In this document: piece after piece, positions 35,884 to 48,900 of the stretch
How positions within the stretch are numbered: position 1 is the first letter of the stretch
How the letters are laid out: every line of letters starts with the position of its first letter
NCBI GenBank assembly: GCA_900074885.1
Contig: FJUW01000057.1
Location: forward strand, 182,073 to 246,072
Direction of reading: 5' to 3'
DNA length: 64,000 nt
Source of the DNA: Rhynchosporium graminicola
Lineage: Eukaryota; Ascomycota; Leotiomycetes; Helotiales; Ploettnerulaceae
Position numbers and translations under genes: made by a program
The notes under the pieces: model-generated
What the model saw: only the letters and a program-made list of their open reading frames with translations
What the model was told of the DNA's origin: nothing
Databases searched by the model: none

Positions 35884-37146
35884 ACACCCTCCTCCGTGCA
35901 GCTGACGACTAACATCAGACGAGGCGAGTCAAGCACTTGCAGATAGATAGCCACATGTACACAACGACCCAGGTACGTACTCACTCAATGAGATAAATGC
36001 GACAAGTGAGGTGAGGAAGCGAGAGAATGAAATAATGTTCTTCCGTACCGCTGAATACCGTACTTTAGTTCCCAGTCAATCTCACGCTACGGCCGCCTGC
36101 ACGAGAGATCATGCTATGCACCTTCATGTATTTTCCACCAAATGCAGTGTAACACAACGACAAACGCCATTGACTCAATCCACAGTCAGGCACAAATGCA
36201 TGTGGCAAGCCTCCTGTAGCACTGATTGCTTTCCTCTCCAGATGCCACGTTTCTCGAGCCACTTACAACTCATCTCCCGCTGAGGAGGCAGGTGCGCGTA
36301 GCTGCATGTGGACGATCGCCTCAAGTGCGCCATTGGATCTCAAGTCACACTGGCCGTCGAATAAGGTTGTGGCACTGCGGCCTTGTGTGATAAAATTTGT
36401 GGGGTGTGTCAATAATGTGGAGAAGTGGAAAATGATATTTGGCGATGAGAACTCTGAGGTTTCAATCAGTAGTACGGAACGAGCTGGGTTGGTTAACAGT
36501 ACAATCGTAACTGAGAAAGGAGATATGATATCTTCTTGGATCATGTCCACGTCAGGAATGTCAAGGCGAGGAGAAGGCTATGGGGGGTCTTGAAGATCCA
36601 GTTTGTATTGTATCCTTCCATCGACTCCTAGCCACCTAGGCCCGATCAGAAGCCTGCTATACACAAGGTTCTAGGAGCCCGGCAAGTGATAGACAAAAGC
36701 CACCAAAACCCAGCCACACATGCTCAAACGGTTGTGCTAGATCACCGTTGGAAAATCTAGCAGAGCTCAACATCCAGCAAAGCGATACCTCGCGATGGGG
36801 ACCCCAGAAGATACTAAGCCCCCGGAGTCAAAAAGACAAAAGAGATGTAGACCAAGTTGAGTTGGTCTACGAAGACGACTTTTAATGAAGCGTCTTGGAT
36901 CTGACGTTGAAAGCCTGATCTTTTGTGTTGTAAAAAGAACGACTGAGCACCACAGACACCCAAGCCCGGCGACCCAAGGCAGAACAAACGATGTTAGGAT
37001 CATTATTGTGCCGTAGGTCCCGCTTTCACCTTTGAAATCGAACAATCTCCCTGCTTTGCTCCACCCAAAACGAATGTTGACCGCCATTGTCGCTGGCTAT
37101 CGAGTGATTCGATGGGCGTCGATTCCGTGTCCTACACTCGGAAAGG
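35884..37146. other. Intergenic region
   Basis: Short overlapping frames on both strands, none with a recognisable domain. It contains the 5' flank of the VOC gene and the 3' flank of NEP1. Confidence 0.4.
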
Positions 37147-38488
37147 CTAGATGATGTCCCATACATCTTCGGCGGCGTGGCAGAATTTGCTGCAAGCCAC
37201 ACTGGCTGACAGACTGTAATTGCTAATAGAGATCTTCTCGTCCACAAATTGATCGGCGAAGTTGTCAGATCCCTTAGCCATGGCACCGACGAATACACAT
37301 ATGCTCTGATTGTCATCCAATTTCTCCACGTATTCCCGAACACGCACCAGTTCGGAATCGAAGCTTAATGTGACCTTTTTGCAGTTTGGTGGGAGGTGGT
37401 CGGAAATCGGATTGGCAATGACTTTCAATAGCTTTTCCTGAGAGTTGACAGATCGGATTGACAGACGGTGCAGAAGTTGGACCATGAGACCCGCGAATCG
37501 CTTGAATGTACGTGGAATACGGACTGTCGGGCTGACTTCGATGAGAACTCCCTTGGCGGTATGTATGTAGATCTGTAGCTGTCCGGCTTTATTGATAGGA
37601 GAGTCGAGGAGGGTAAGGAGGCACTAGAAAGAGAAGAGAGTCAGAAAGGCAACGACTGTGATGTTAAATCACGAGTCTGTTCGCACCTGATGTGTAATAT
37701 CAGGTCGGGCATCACTGATATCGCGGTTCATCTTGCGCATGACACCAATATGCTCGTCGCTGTTCAAGAGCGAATACTTCTCCTCTCGCTGCGCACCCGG
37801 TCTGTTGCCACCGAAGCTGGATTTGTAGGTTTCGAGGGAGGCATTGGAGAGGACGACGATCAATCTGCGAGTGTCCTTGTCGGTCGCGGGGATCGGGACA
37901 TGTTGCTCTGCGACGAGCTGAGGGAGTGCGGGGGGCGGGAGGGATTGTGTTCCTGACATTCCGAGATTAGCAACTGATTCCGTACGGTGCGTGAGAAGAG
38001 ATGTGTTGAAAAGTGAATAATCGTTCAAGAGCTATTTGCGGATTGTGTATCAATATGCAATATATTGTTTTGATGAGGCTGACAGTTATCGGAGTGCAAA
38101 AGAAAGAAAAAGGGAAATGTAGGGAAGAGTGGTGGTGACAGCGCCAAATTGTTAGTTGCTGTGCGCGCCTGGCCCCAACTACGGCAGTCCAGCCTGAGGC
38201 TGACATCCAGCTAACCATCTCAGTAGGAAGCAGCATCTTCCGTTCTGGAGGCAGCCAGTGGTAGATTAAAGCCACGAACCACTGAGCAAACAGACAAATA
38301 AAGAAACAAACAGCAAACGGCAAGCAAGCAAGCAAACAACCAACCCCCTTTCCAACCAACCAAGTATCGTCGTATATTGCCGTGTATTACACTCACGACA
38401 TATTAAGCAGCGGTTTCGACTTACTTCGGCGTTTCGACGAGCGACTCTCCGGGGAGGACATGGACTTTCTCTCTTCATCTCCTGACAT
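37147..38488 (-). CDS. EMG1: Ribosomal RNA small-subunit pseudouridine N1-methyltransferase NEP1/EMG1
   Basis: SPOUT-class enzyme that methylates a hypermodified pseudouridine of 18S rRNA and is needed for 40S assembly in the nucleolus. Core exons are 37,959-37,687 and 37,623-37,147, joined at [19 protein letters not shown] (249 aa). Diagnostic motifs: [64 protein letters not shown] and the knot segment [17 protein letters not shown]. These match yeast Nep1 closely. An upstream exon 38,488-38,425 ([27 protein letters not shown] donor) joins across a 451-base intron to 37,973 in frame, adding 26 residues with a basic patch that could serve nuclear import. If that exon is not used, translation starts at 37,959. 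The core is certain; the extension is probable. Confidence 0.9.
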
Positions 38489-41400
38489 CTTGCTGCGTCG
38501 GATTGAAGTTGGGAATTGAAGTTGTAGGAGTAGATTGAATGTGCGTGTATTGAGGCGTGTATTGAGGCGTCTGATATGATTGCGGGCGCTTGTTGTAGTG
38601 GCAAGAAGGGACTCTAGGAGAGCGTAGTTGAAGAGGAAGGACGTTGTGGGTTATCTATACTCACGTAGTAAGTCGAACAGTGGAACGTGGTGATTCGACT
38701 CCGAGTATTGAAGGGTTCGGGTCCGAGTAAAGACGTGCGAAGTGCAGGAAAGTGAAGGTTGAAATATGGAGGTCGAAGGTGTGCTTATTTCTGCGAACGG
38801 AATGTGATCGCGTTTCGGCGAAATGAAAAATTAAGTTGGCCCTTTCGGCGTGTCATTCCACCCCGCCCCCGCTGGTATTGTACTTATATAAGTAAGTAAA
38901 CGTTAACGAGGGGCAGGGCACGGCAGGGGGCACGTGGGGGGTGATGATGATGATGATGATGATGAAGATGAGGAACGAACACGATATGCTTTGGTTTCGG
39001 CGATTAAAGGTCGGTACCATACAAGGAAGGTGATGTTATTCCCGTTTGCTCATTTCGCTCAATTTCTTTCTGTTCTCTGATAGTCCTCCAGGACAGTACC
39101 GGTGGAAGCCTTCTCAATACAATTACTTCATCCTTCGACCGAACTATACTCTTGAATAGCTACCTACATCAATGAAGAAATGTCTGTCATTCCACCACAA
39201 TTGCAACCGCCCGGATCTCGATATTGCCATCTTCAAAAACACAAGAAACTCAATCGATGATCCCTCACTGGGAAAGGATTGTCAGCGCTGCAGCCGGGAG
39301 TACAGTCAGACTTCTTAAGTTCAAAGGGACCATGTACCACAGAGTCAGATCTGACCAGAACTGATGGCTTGCATGTCCGTCGTCTCCGAAAACGCCTCTC
39401 TATACCAAACTATAACCTGCAGGAATTCGGTCTTCAATTCGGAGAAAGTCGCCGTCAGACTATTACAACTTGTGAAGCCAGAAGCTTCCGTCTGTGATAA
39501 GTTATAGGGAACTCTTCACTTGGTGAGTGACTAGCATGCAATATTGATGCACAGCCTGTCAGTATCCCAAATCATGAAGATGAGAGCTTCCGCCTACGAT
39601 GACTTATTCGAGATTTTTGACTTAGTAAGTTACAAGTATGCGATAATGAGTAAGTTGGGCTTGCAGGGTACACGACTACGATCTGCTCGTCGATGCAGAG
39701 AGTTTCGGGCTTGACTGAATCGTAACCCAGAGCCTACGACTACGAGGGAGAGGTTTGTGTAAGCTTATTCCCCATATCCATTACCTCGTATGTGATATAC
39801 CAAAGTCTTGTATGAAAATCAAGTTGAGATCGCGAGTAATGTTATACTTTTTGGCTGGTAGTGGTCACCCACCGTGTAATCACAATTGCTAATGCGTAAG
39901 ATGTAGTGTCTGAGTACCTCACAACTCGAACTGCTTTCCAACATTCTTTCTTTAAAGCGCACCCATAGTACTTTACCGATTCACGCCAAACTATGAAATA
40001 CACTCGTCCTTCAAATCACTTACCTACCTAGGCAGCCCCTCCTCGCCTTTACTGCGTAGAACAGCCCAGTCTCGCAATCCTCCTCCCAGCTCCCATCATC
40101 ACTCTGACCGACGACAAGCAAGAAAGCTCATTAGAGTTGGAACTGGCAGCTAAGGAAGTTTCCATGCGTTCGCAGTAACTCCCTCTCGTCTTTAGCCGTC
40201 CCGTCGTCCATTCCACCTCTGTCCCATCTGCCAAGCCTCTCTCACACATCTCGTCTCAACTATCTCTCACCGAACCCAACATCCACAAGTCATACCAAGC
40301 TTTTCGGATCAAGTCCAGCACCGATAATCTGACAGACGAACCGACTGTGCGCAACAGGGCCAGGGGAGTTGATGGACAGACGAACAGGGTGTGGTTTGAT
40401 CTGATGTTCATGAGACGGTGTCTGAAACCGTTGTAAGGAACGCCGAGTGAGACTTGGTACGACGCACTTGCAGCGCGGAGGCTGAACGCGATAACGCGAT
40501 AACGCGCAGAAGGAAACTATACTCTAGAATTCCATGTACTGGAAAATATGTACCATTCCCATGGCTGTGTGTTCGGTGAATGTTTACTCACCTCAGCTTC
40601 CTTTCTTATTTATCTGTGGGGTTTGTTGAATGGCTGGTTTGAGGCATGATGTTGACGCACGTTACTCAAATCGGGCTGTGAATGGCTGTGTGATACAGAT
40701 ACTGGCTCGTATATGATTCCACTCAGCACCAAACCCATCTCGGAAAATGTGTCTACAGGAAGGAAAGATTTAGGGTTAAGCAGCGGCCGATGTCAAATAA
40801 CCATAAAAGGTGGACCACGCCAACATCCACAACCTATTCTACAGTAAGTCCGACAAACACCTTGGAAGCGAGTCATTCCCAATGCCATCTCTTCGTATCA
40901 AGAAATTCTTTATGGAATTCAACCCAGCCCCAGGGATCGCGGTACTGCCCAATCTCTTTCCCGATTTTCAACGCGAGTAAAGCCGATGGAAAAAACAAGG
41001 TCGTCAGGACTCAATCCCAAGACTTGATTTCCGTTTGATAGTCTCGGAATAGTAGACTGGCCGACTTGGTAACGCGGCGGAATCCTTATCTTCTCTTTCG
41101 ACGACGTTGAGGCTTCTTTCTAGCGCATGTTAGACAAACACGTAGATGATGACGGACGGCATCTTCAGCTTCTGCTGTGAGATGAGGCTTATGGTTTTTC
41201 CGAGCAGGTTTTTCTCACGCCTGCCTCATGAACAGCTGTCGATCTCGAATCCATTAGTTGATACTCAGAAGAAGAGAACTGTTTGCTTGACTCGCCTGAT
41301 ATAATCATCATTGGGGAATTATCCTTCCTCATTTGGCAACCAGAGATCGTTCTTGGGCCAAGCATGAAGGAGTGCTCGTGGATGGATTTCGGCGTTGACA

Positions 41401-42757
41401 ACTTGGCTCGTTTCGTTGTCTGGGCGGTGATATTTGGTGATATGCAATGAAAAGTCTAAGTCTGTTCAGACTTCCCTGATGATTTTACTGTGAGTGAATC
41501 CCGAATATAATCATTGTCATACCCATGTCGATTGAATAGAACTAGACCGGAGAATGTGCGGGCGGCTGTGATGTCAAGCTGGATCCGTGAGTTACTTTCA
41601 GCAATTAAACATCTAAGCGACTAGAGCAAAACAAAGTAATAGCCAGCTTCCTTCGTGCCTAGCTCCGGCGATTCGAGGACACCTTGGCCGGTTGTACCTG
41701 CGTCTGTATCGTAGGTACGTACTTGTTGCCTCCCGAATTCTTTGACTGCTGTCATCCCAAATCGTCCACGGTCATCAACCTGTTAGTTGCCTTGCCATAG
41801 GAGCCACACCTGATTCCAAAGATCTTCAACGCTCAATCCAACATGAAAAAGGTTGAACACGGCACCCGCCCTTCCAAGACCTGAGATGTTATCGTTGCCC
41901 GGAAGTCCTTCGATTGATTGTTGGTTGCGAGATGTCGATCACGTTTTACCAAGACCGCCCGGACAGGACAGGAGGCGTTTCCGCTTAAGTCTTAAGTCTT
42001 GTCGAAGCGCCTCCTCCCCCTTTCAATCCTCACTGCCGCCGCCCGTGATGGCACCACTTTGCTCATTCCGACCACATTGTTATAATAAGCATCACTTGCC
42101 GGCATCTGATGGACGCTAGTCACCTCTCCGAGACTCTCCGAGAGACTTTGGACGACAGCCCGCGGATACGGTTCTCTGGGGTTCCTCGAAGGCGCCCTCT
42201 CGTCCCCCCCTAACTTTCTCGCTTGGCCATTTCAGATGACAGCGGACCTGTCACTGTTTTCACTGCTGTCACTGCGACAGCTGCCGCCTTAGATGGCTCA
42301 CAGCCAGTTTCACTCCCTCGATACTCTCCATGCGACGACGGGATCTACTTTGCCAATGCAAGGAACCATGCCGCTACCAAGAACCCCGTATGGTTTCCCT
42401 CCCTGGACTCACTTGTCCTAAGTCCCGATGCCAAGATTCTTTAATAAGGACCTACTCCCACTCCTGAGGGTTTCTTTCTTCCTTTCATCCCATCCAAAGC
42501 AGCTTCCTTTCCAAGTGCTTTCCAAATTTCCGGCGGGATCATCTCTCTCCTTCACATTCCCTCTTTTGAAAACTATCTTCTATCCCTATCCACTTGCCAG
42601 TCAAGCAGATCACGTTGACCGTGCATCTCATTAACCACAACTACACACCTCGACGGATCACATTCATTCTTTACGATACCGCATATATAGTTTTAGTAAT
42701 CCTTCGACCTTCTTGATCATTCACCTACCTTCATAATCACTTCTCCTACATCCCAAG
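38489..42757. other. Long intergenic region
   Basis: About 4.3 kb with no supportable gene. It holds a (GAT)n repeat near 38,942, a diverged tandem duplication near 39,480-39,665, and the promoter side of the secreted repeat protein, with a TATATAG box near 42,685 about 70 bases before its ATG. Confidence 0.4.
38942..38965. repeat. (GAT)n microsatellite
   Basis: Eight or so consecutive GAT units in the flank upstream of NEP1. Confidence 0.9.
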
Positions 42758-43973
42758 ATGCGTTTCTCACACCTACTCAGCGCTACGGTGCTCACTGCAG
42801 TCGTCTCTGCTCAAGATAATGGCCAGAACAATGGTCAAAACAACGGTCAAAATAATGGCCAAAATAACGGACAAAACAACGGACAGAATAATGGCCAGAA
42901 CAATGGGGCCAACAACGGAGGCAACAATGCTGGTGGAGATGCAAATGGATTGACCCTTTTGGCCAACGCCGTTCAAACCGGATCTCAGGCAGATGGCAGC
43001 GTCAATGGTGTTCAGGGGGATGGGCAATCAGCATCCAAGACATCCAACAATAACTTTATCAATATCTGCTCTGGAAAGACATTAACCAATGGTCTTCAAG
43101 TAGAGGGTGGATCTTGTAACGGAATCCGTAAGTACACTTCCTTTAAGAGCCTTCCTTCGTTCCACGTGCTAATTCATCCAAGCTATGGGGGACATTCCCG
43201 CGAAAGGCAACATGGTTTCCGGAGTCATCACTTTCCCAGAGACCGGCGGAGCTGCCATTGAGCCAGACACCGATTTCGACATCACTGTTCAGATTAACAA
43301 TTTGGTCGCCGGTTCTTTCACTAACGCTCAAGAAACATACTACGCCGGTCCTCAATTCCTTCAGGGTGGAAACATCGTAGGCCATACTCACGTCACAGTC
43401 CAAGATCTAGGAGGAAGCATGAACCCAAAGCAAGCTCTCGATGCCACTCAATTCGCTTTCTTCAAGGGAATCAACGATGCTGGAAACGGAAACGGCGCAC
43501 TGAAAGCTACTGTTACCGGTGGTCTCCCCGCTGGTAATTACCGTGTATGCACTATCTCGTCGGCTTCCAACCATCAACCTGTCCTTATGCCCGTTGCCCA
43601 ACGTGGTTCTCAGGATGATTGCACCAAGTTTGTTGTCGCTGCCGGAGGTGGCAATGACAACAATGGAGGCAATAACGCGGGCAATAACGGCCAAAACAAT
43701 GGTCAGAACAACGGACAGCAAGCTAATGCTGGTGCTGGTGCGAATGCGAACGCTGGGGCAAACGCGAATGCTGGGGCAAATGCCAATGGTGGTGCAAATG
43801 CCAATGCCAATGCCGGCCAGAATGCGGGACAACAGAATGGAGGACAACAGAATGGAGGACAACAGAATGGAGGACAACAGAATGCCGGACAACAAAATGC
43901 TGGACAACAACAAGGTCAACAAGGTCAACAGCAAAGACGTCATATCCGATCGCGCCGCCAATACATCCATTGA
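42758..43973 (+). CDS. Secreted Asn/Gln-Gly repeat protein with a conserved fungal core, 386 aa
   Basis: Exon 1 is 42,758-43,127, the intron 43,128-43,182 (GTAAGT donor, CCAAG acceptor), exon 2 43,183-43,973. A signal peptide (MRFSHLLSATVLTAVVSA) is followed by about eight tandem QNNG units. The core (about residues 100-295) starts at INICSGKTLTNGLQVEGGSCNGIPMGDIP and includes VGHTHVTVQDLGGS, QFAFFKGINDAGNG and SASNHQPVLMPVAQRGSQDDC. It matches a family of secreted fungal proteins sometimes found in appressorium or cell-surface sets, of unknown function. Its Cys residues probably form disulfides. The C-terminal tail (about 300-386) is Asn/Gly/Ala/Gln-rich with repeated GQQNGG units and an Arg-rich end. 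Likely an extracellular or wall-associated protein. Composition at both ends is prion-like (Q/N-rich). Confidence 0.88.
42822..42905 (+). repeat. 12-base tandem repeat encoding QNNG
   Basis: About seven to eight units of the form CARAAYAAYGGN, with mostly synonymous third-base differences between units. Confidence 0.9.
43822..43910 (+). repeat. 15-base tandem repeat encoding GQQNG/A
   Basis: About six units of GGACAACAGAATGGA type, the first four nearly identical in DNA and the later ones with GCC/GCT in place of GGA. Confidence 0.9.
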
Positions 43974-44975
43974 GCGCGTTCAATTCAAAGTAAAAGAATG
44001 AGCAGGAAGATTTGGTTGTAGAAGTTGAAATTACAGGTTTTGATAAAGAATTTTTGGGACTCTCAAATAGTCAATTGGGGTGTTTGACCTGTGGGAAAGT
44101 CAAGGGGTTTTATTTATTGGGCCCTCAATTTTGCCATCAAGCACACAGAGGAAGAGAATGCGATGGTCGAGAATAACGATGCTTTTTCCATTTGGTGTAC
44201 TTTGTGCGTTCAAATATGTTTTTTATATCCCGGATTTCTGCATATCTTTAAGTATCTCCTTGGTCGCTCGGAACTTTATGGCAGATTTTTCCATCCTCTC
44301 ACGACTTGGAAGCAACTATTTGCAAGAGAGAGAGAAGCAGGTCAATATCATAGAATGGCTTAGATGGTCAAGTCTCTGGAGACGCCTCCTTCAATTGCTT
44401 CCGTTTTCTACCAACAATCTTTCTCGGCATTTCACTCGAAGTGCCGTGTAATCAAAATGAAGCTTTGTCACTCATCCACCTCTCAACTATCCCTACCATA
44501 CTCTCCGTTCTACGGCGCTCTCTTCGTCCGATCATCCTCTATTCCTGTCATCCTGTCATCCTCAACCGAGATAGAATATGCTAAACCTCCCAAGGTCCGC
44601 TGTAACAGGAGACCAGACGCGCGCCAAGAGCACGGATCAATTTCGACCCTTTTCCCTACATGGCAATTTCCCGTTTCGCAGATTTCGGATGAAAAAGTGA
44701 CAGATTGAAAGTCGTTGGATCTGGCTTTGAGCCTGCCACGATTATCTGAAACGAAATACGCGGGGTGAGACGCTTGGTGTTTGAGGCTTGCTTTGTTTTG
44801 AGGGTTCAGTTCGTCGCTTAAGCGAAATGATCCTCGCGCTGTTGCTGCCTTACCCGAGGAAGTGGTGTGAGGCACCAATATATTGTTGACTTTGGTGGAG
44901 GCCAACGAGGTATCGCCATCTGCGGAACAACTTCTGCTACCGCAATTTTATCGCAACAGCCTGTCTGGTAGTCGC
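43974..44975. other. Intergenic region
   Basis: 3' flank of the repeat protein and 5' flank of the ankyrin gene. No further feature supported. Confidence 0.4.
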
Positions 44976-45916
44976 ATGCGACGCGCATGCGAGGCTGAAC
45001 GCTGGCAAGCAGCAGAGTGCGGGAACTATGCTCCCACGATGTAAGTAAGACCATCCATGTAGTTAACTTGCTACCAGATTCCCCTCTTCTCACTACACCC
45101 CTCCACACTTCAAGATCCCCCCCAACTCGAAGCAGCAATTGAGAATATCACAACTAACCTTTTATTAGGATCGATCCCAGCCTCCGCCTTCGCCGCGCAA
45201 TTCACGCCTCCGACACCCTCCTCGTAAAGCGTATCCTTTCGTCCCACCCAAACCTTCTCCAAAATCCCGATTCTTCACCCACCGGCCTCTCAAACAGCAA
45301 CCTTCATCTCGCGTCCTCGCTCGGGCACACCTCGATCGTCTCCCTTCTGCTCTCCTTGTATGCCCCTCCCTCGAGCCCTCCAACTACAAACCCGAAAGAC
45401 CTGCCTTCCCTAAAGACCCTTCCACTCAACGAGGAATACCAGACCCCTCTACACCTGGCAGCTGCGAGCGGACATACAGAGATAGTGCATTTACTATGTT
45501 CTTCGTGTCCAGGATGTATCAAGAAAGGCGATCTCCGCGGCCGCGACGCCCTCATGCTCGCCTCAAGAGAAGGCCACGACACGGTCGTCCAAATCCTTCT
45601 CACATTCTCTCCCTCTGGCCCAGCAGAACTTCTCGAAGCATCAGACATCGACGGCAATACAGCGCTGCATTTCGCGAGCAGCAATGGACATTTACTTGTT
45701 CTGAGGACATTGCTTGCGGCAGGCGCGGATGCCGAGAAGAGGAATGTCTGGAGCTGGACACCCGTGGCTTATAGTGCGACGGTGCAGGCGGAGGTGTATT
45801 TTAAGGGATTAGTGAGCGAGGTGGAGAGGAGGAATAAAGTGAGAAGAGATGTTAGGGAAAAAGGCACGGGCGGGGGAGTGAGGATCGTTAATTTGGGCGA
45901 TGGGGAGGAGATGTAG
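44976..45916 (+). CDS. Ankyrin-repeat protein, 270 aa
   Basis: Exon 1 is 44,976-45,040 (MRRACEAERWQAAECGNYAP), the intron 45,041-45,168 (GTAAGT donor, CTAAC branch, TTATTAG acceptor), exon 2 45,169-45,916. The junction is in phase and gives TMIDPSLRLRRAIHASDTLLVKRIL. Four to five ankyrin repeats follow: SNLHLASSLGHTSIVSLLL, TPLHLAAASGHTEIVHLLC, DALMLASREGHDTVVQILL and TALHFASSNGHLLVLRTLL, then WSWTPVAYSATVQAEVYFKGL, a conserved ending of a widespread fungal ankyrin family (related to fission yeast SPCP1E11.10). The function is unknown; the repeats imply protein binding. There is no signal or membrane segment. Exon 1 is supported by splice phase and not by a known motif. Confidence 0.82.
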
Positions 45917-48900
45917 GTTGTGGTGGATGAGTCTCGAATACTCGAATACTAGGGCGTTTGGGGAAGATCTTCATAGGAGCCTATGAGGTGGCGCACGAGA
46001 CATGAAGAAAGATGTGATGATAGAAATGATGGCTGGGCTTGAGGCCTTTGGAGTCTTGTATATCATGGGTTATTATTGGGAGCAATGTATTGTGGAAGAC
46101 TTGTGTAGCTGGACGAAATGAAGATCTCTCATCGAAAACCTTCAGCAGCGTTCCAAATCGACGCAAGACTGAACGGAATGACTATCCATCCACGTTAATA
46201 TTCAGCAGCGTTGTCTAGTCCAGCTCTAGGAGGCTGTTGTGAATGTGGTGATATTGGGAGCAAATTGTGAGCCAATAACCATCAATACAAATCATGCCAC
46301 ACGTCAGCCTTATCAGTAAAGTTCAGCTCATCCATAGAGAAGAACTTTAAGCTTCCATTGTACAGTCAAGCGTCAACACCTCTTCACGTCTGATATGACT
46401 CCAGAACTCCATTAACGGAAGCACTCCTCCGCCAAATCGAGCCTAGTGCTCATCTTGCCGGGCATTTCTATTCAAATAAACGCGAGCTATCCCCTCACCA
46501 ACAACTCTCATTCCAAGGTCAGAGATTTTCCTGGGAGATTGCCACTTTCTGGTCTGGAAGCAATACGGTTCCATCCGACCTTGCCTGCGAGCAAGTGCGA
46601 TGGCGAGGATCTAATAGCGTCATCGTGTATGTTGAATTTTGATTTCTCGTCTCGCGATCACGTTTCCCTTCTTTTGGTCACAGACTCTCGTATTTCGAAA
46701 ATCCGGTCTCTCGGAATGAGAAGTTCGTCGTCTCATGTGCATTCGATGCGCGCCGAGTCCGGAGAATGGGAGTTGTTTAGCCTCGCTAAAGCCTAGGATT
46801 ACAGGAGAGCTGGAGGGCAACCACTGTGTATTAGTCTCCTGCCTGGATGCGATGATTCTCGGAATGGATCTGAAGACTCCAAGGGTGGTCCGCTGCCGGG
46901 CTGGGTTCTCTGTGACCAACAGCATATTGCGTTGATAATTCACACGTCCGTAGGTTACGCCATTTGGAAATCTTCTCCCGTCGTCGACATCTTTCGAATG
47001 GTGATGATCTCTCGCAGTGGATGTCGGCCATTACCGCTCTCCGGACAAATCTGAAAGCTTCGTCTGCCTATCGCGTAAACTCGAGGGAGTGGTGAGAGTG
47101 TACCACGCTTAGTAGTATGTACTCTCTTGCCTGACCCATTTGACAGTAAGGGTCCAGCAAGTCCTCCAGTTTGTGAAAAGTGAATTGCGAGGGCTGAAGC
47201 ATGAGACAAGACTTGATGTTCAGGGCTTTCTGAGTTCACAGGTTTCGCAGCAAGTGTACATCCATATTCTGTACCCTTGAAACAAGGCTTTAGCGTTGGA
47301 ACCCGGATCGATTTCCGTGAATGAGGGGCGGGTTATAGATAGAAGAGGAAGGTAGCATCGGGGACTACAGCCAGTTGATTCGGCAAAGCAGAGTCCGGTA
47401 GAGAATTGGGAGTAGGAAAAAAGATTTGGCTGGACGTCGTGTAGTTACTCGCAAAATGCTTGAGAAGCCTTTATTCATTCGATTTTCACCTGCATGCGAT
47501 CGTAGTCAAGGGGAGGGTTTCCATCACTTCACTATATACAGTCCATGTCACTGGTATATTTCGTTTTCATCTGACTGCCGTTTCTTTCATCCCCTTTATA
47601 AGACTATAGAATGAAGGTTTCGTGTTCGTCTCTTCTTATTTATCTTGGCCTGTGCGTGTTGACGCGGGTACTTGGGCATGTTCGTGTTATTATTTATGGA
47701 CAGCGGACCCTGTAAATGTTGACTTGAGATGTTTCCCACATTGAAAGCTTTCCATGAAACGAGCGAAGATGCTCGAAGTATGTACTCTGGAAGCAATTTA
47801 TGCGTGCTAATACCTGAGAATAGTTTGTCTTTCAATGCCGTGACTTGTTGTAGTTTTTCAATGTTTTGACCAGACTCGCTTCGCCTCCTCGCTTTGCCTC
47901 CGAGCCCAGACGGAGTCCCCCCGAGACACGGAAAAGCTGATGTCATTTTTTCAGGGCTCAACTCGCCCGCATCGACCGCTTCAGTCGGAATCGATTGAAA
48001 GGTCATGAGGCCATGAGGCATATACACATGACGCAGACCACGCGCATGCCGCTTTTGCTCGCTAAGCAAATGACCTAGAGAAATACATATAAAGGATCAA
48101 AAGTTGATTAATTATACTGCGAAGCTACGTGTGAAAGATAATCCGAACATTACATTCGAGTCGAACTAATGAAAGAAGAGTCATGATTAAATATATAAAT
48201 AGTGTCAATCCTCGTAGCTTTACAGACGATTACAGCTTTTAGGAGGGGGAAACTCGCTTATATCCAGGCAGCTAAAGTGGCATTGGTGCCTGATACAGGG
48301 CTGGCTCTAATGTACGGGTTTGCCTTGGTGCCTCATGACCTTTCAATCGATTATGCTCAGTCAACGTCCGCATCCGCTAAGCTGCCTCTACACCGTTTCG
48401 GGAAACGACCGAATCTAGGGCACGGCTAGAACAATCAAAAACATTAATCCTCGGTCTTTTCTTCACTCAAAAAAACTCTTTTGAATGCGCTAAAACGCTT
48501 CAACGGAAGCGAAAGATCAAATGTATTTCTACCGGGTGTCAGACTGGTTATGTGAATACCTTTACCGTGTTGAGTCAGGATTTTTGACAGTATTTGAGTG
48601 TTGCGGGAACTGGCCCCAACTCAGCCGCTTCCCGTCCCGATGTAGAGGCTGCCTTACTACTGCATCACTTACCCTCAACGGTTGACCGGTGGGGATAGTT
48701 TTGAAATCTAGACCTCTGAATGTCTCGCCACTAGCCGTCGTACATATCGTCACCATGCCGATCTTGCTCGTAGTGTAAAGCCTGTGAGCCTCTTAGAGAA
48801 GGATCAGGATCTTGGTGGAGTATAGAGGGGCAGAGGAGTGCTATGCATGGAGTTATGGGCGTGAACTAACCATTAGAAGCACTATGCTGCTGTACTATTC

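Noticed and set aside
42822..42905. Regular repeat that might be taken for a CRISPR array
   Set aside because: The units are contiguous without spacers and encode QNNG in frame within a fungal gene.
43407..43983. Long antisense frames (Leu/Ser-rich and His/Val-rich) opposite the repeat protein
   Set aside because: They are mirror images of the Gln/Asn/Gly repeats and follow from the repeat unit.
47596..48069. 157-codon minus-strand frame
   Set aside because: No domain, no splice partner, composition like the flanking non-coding DNA.
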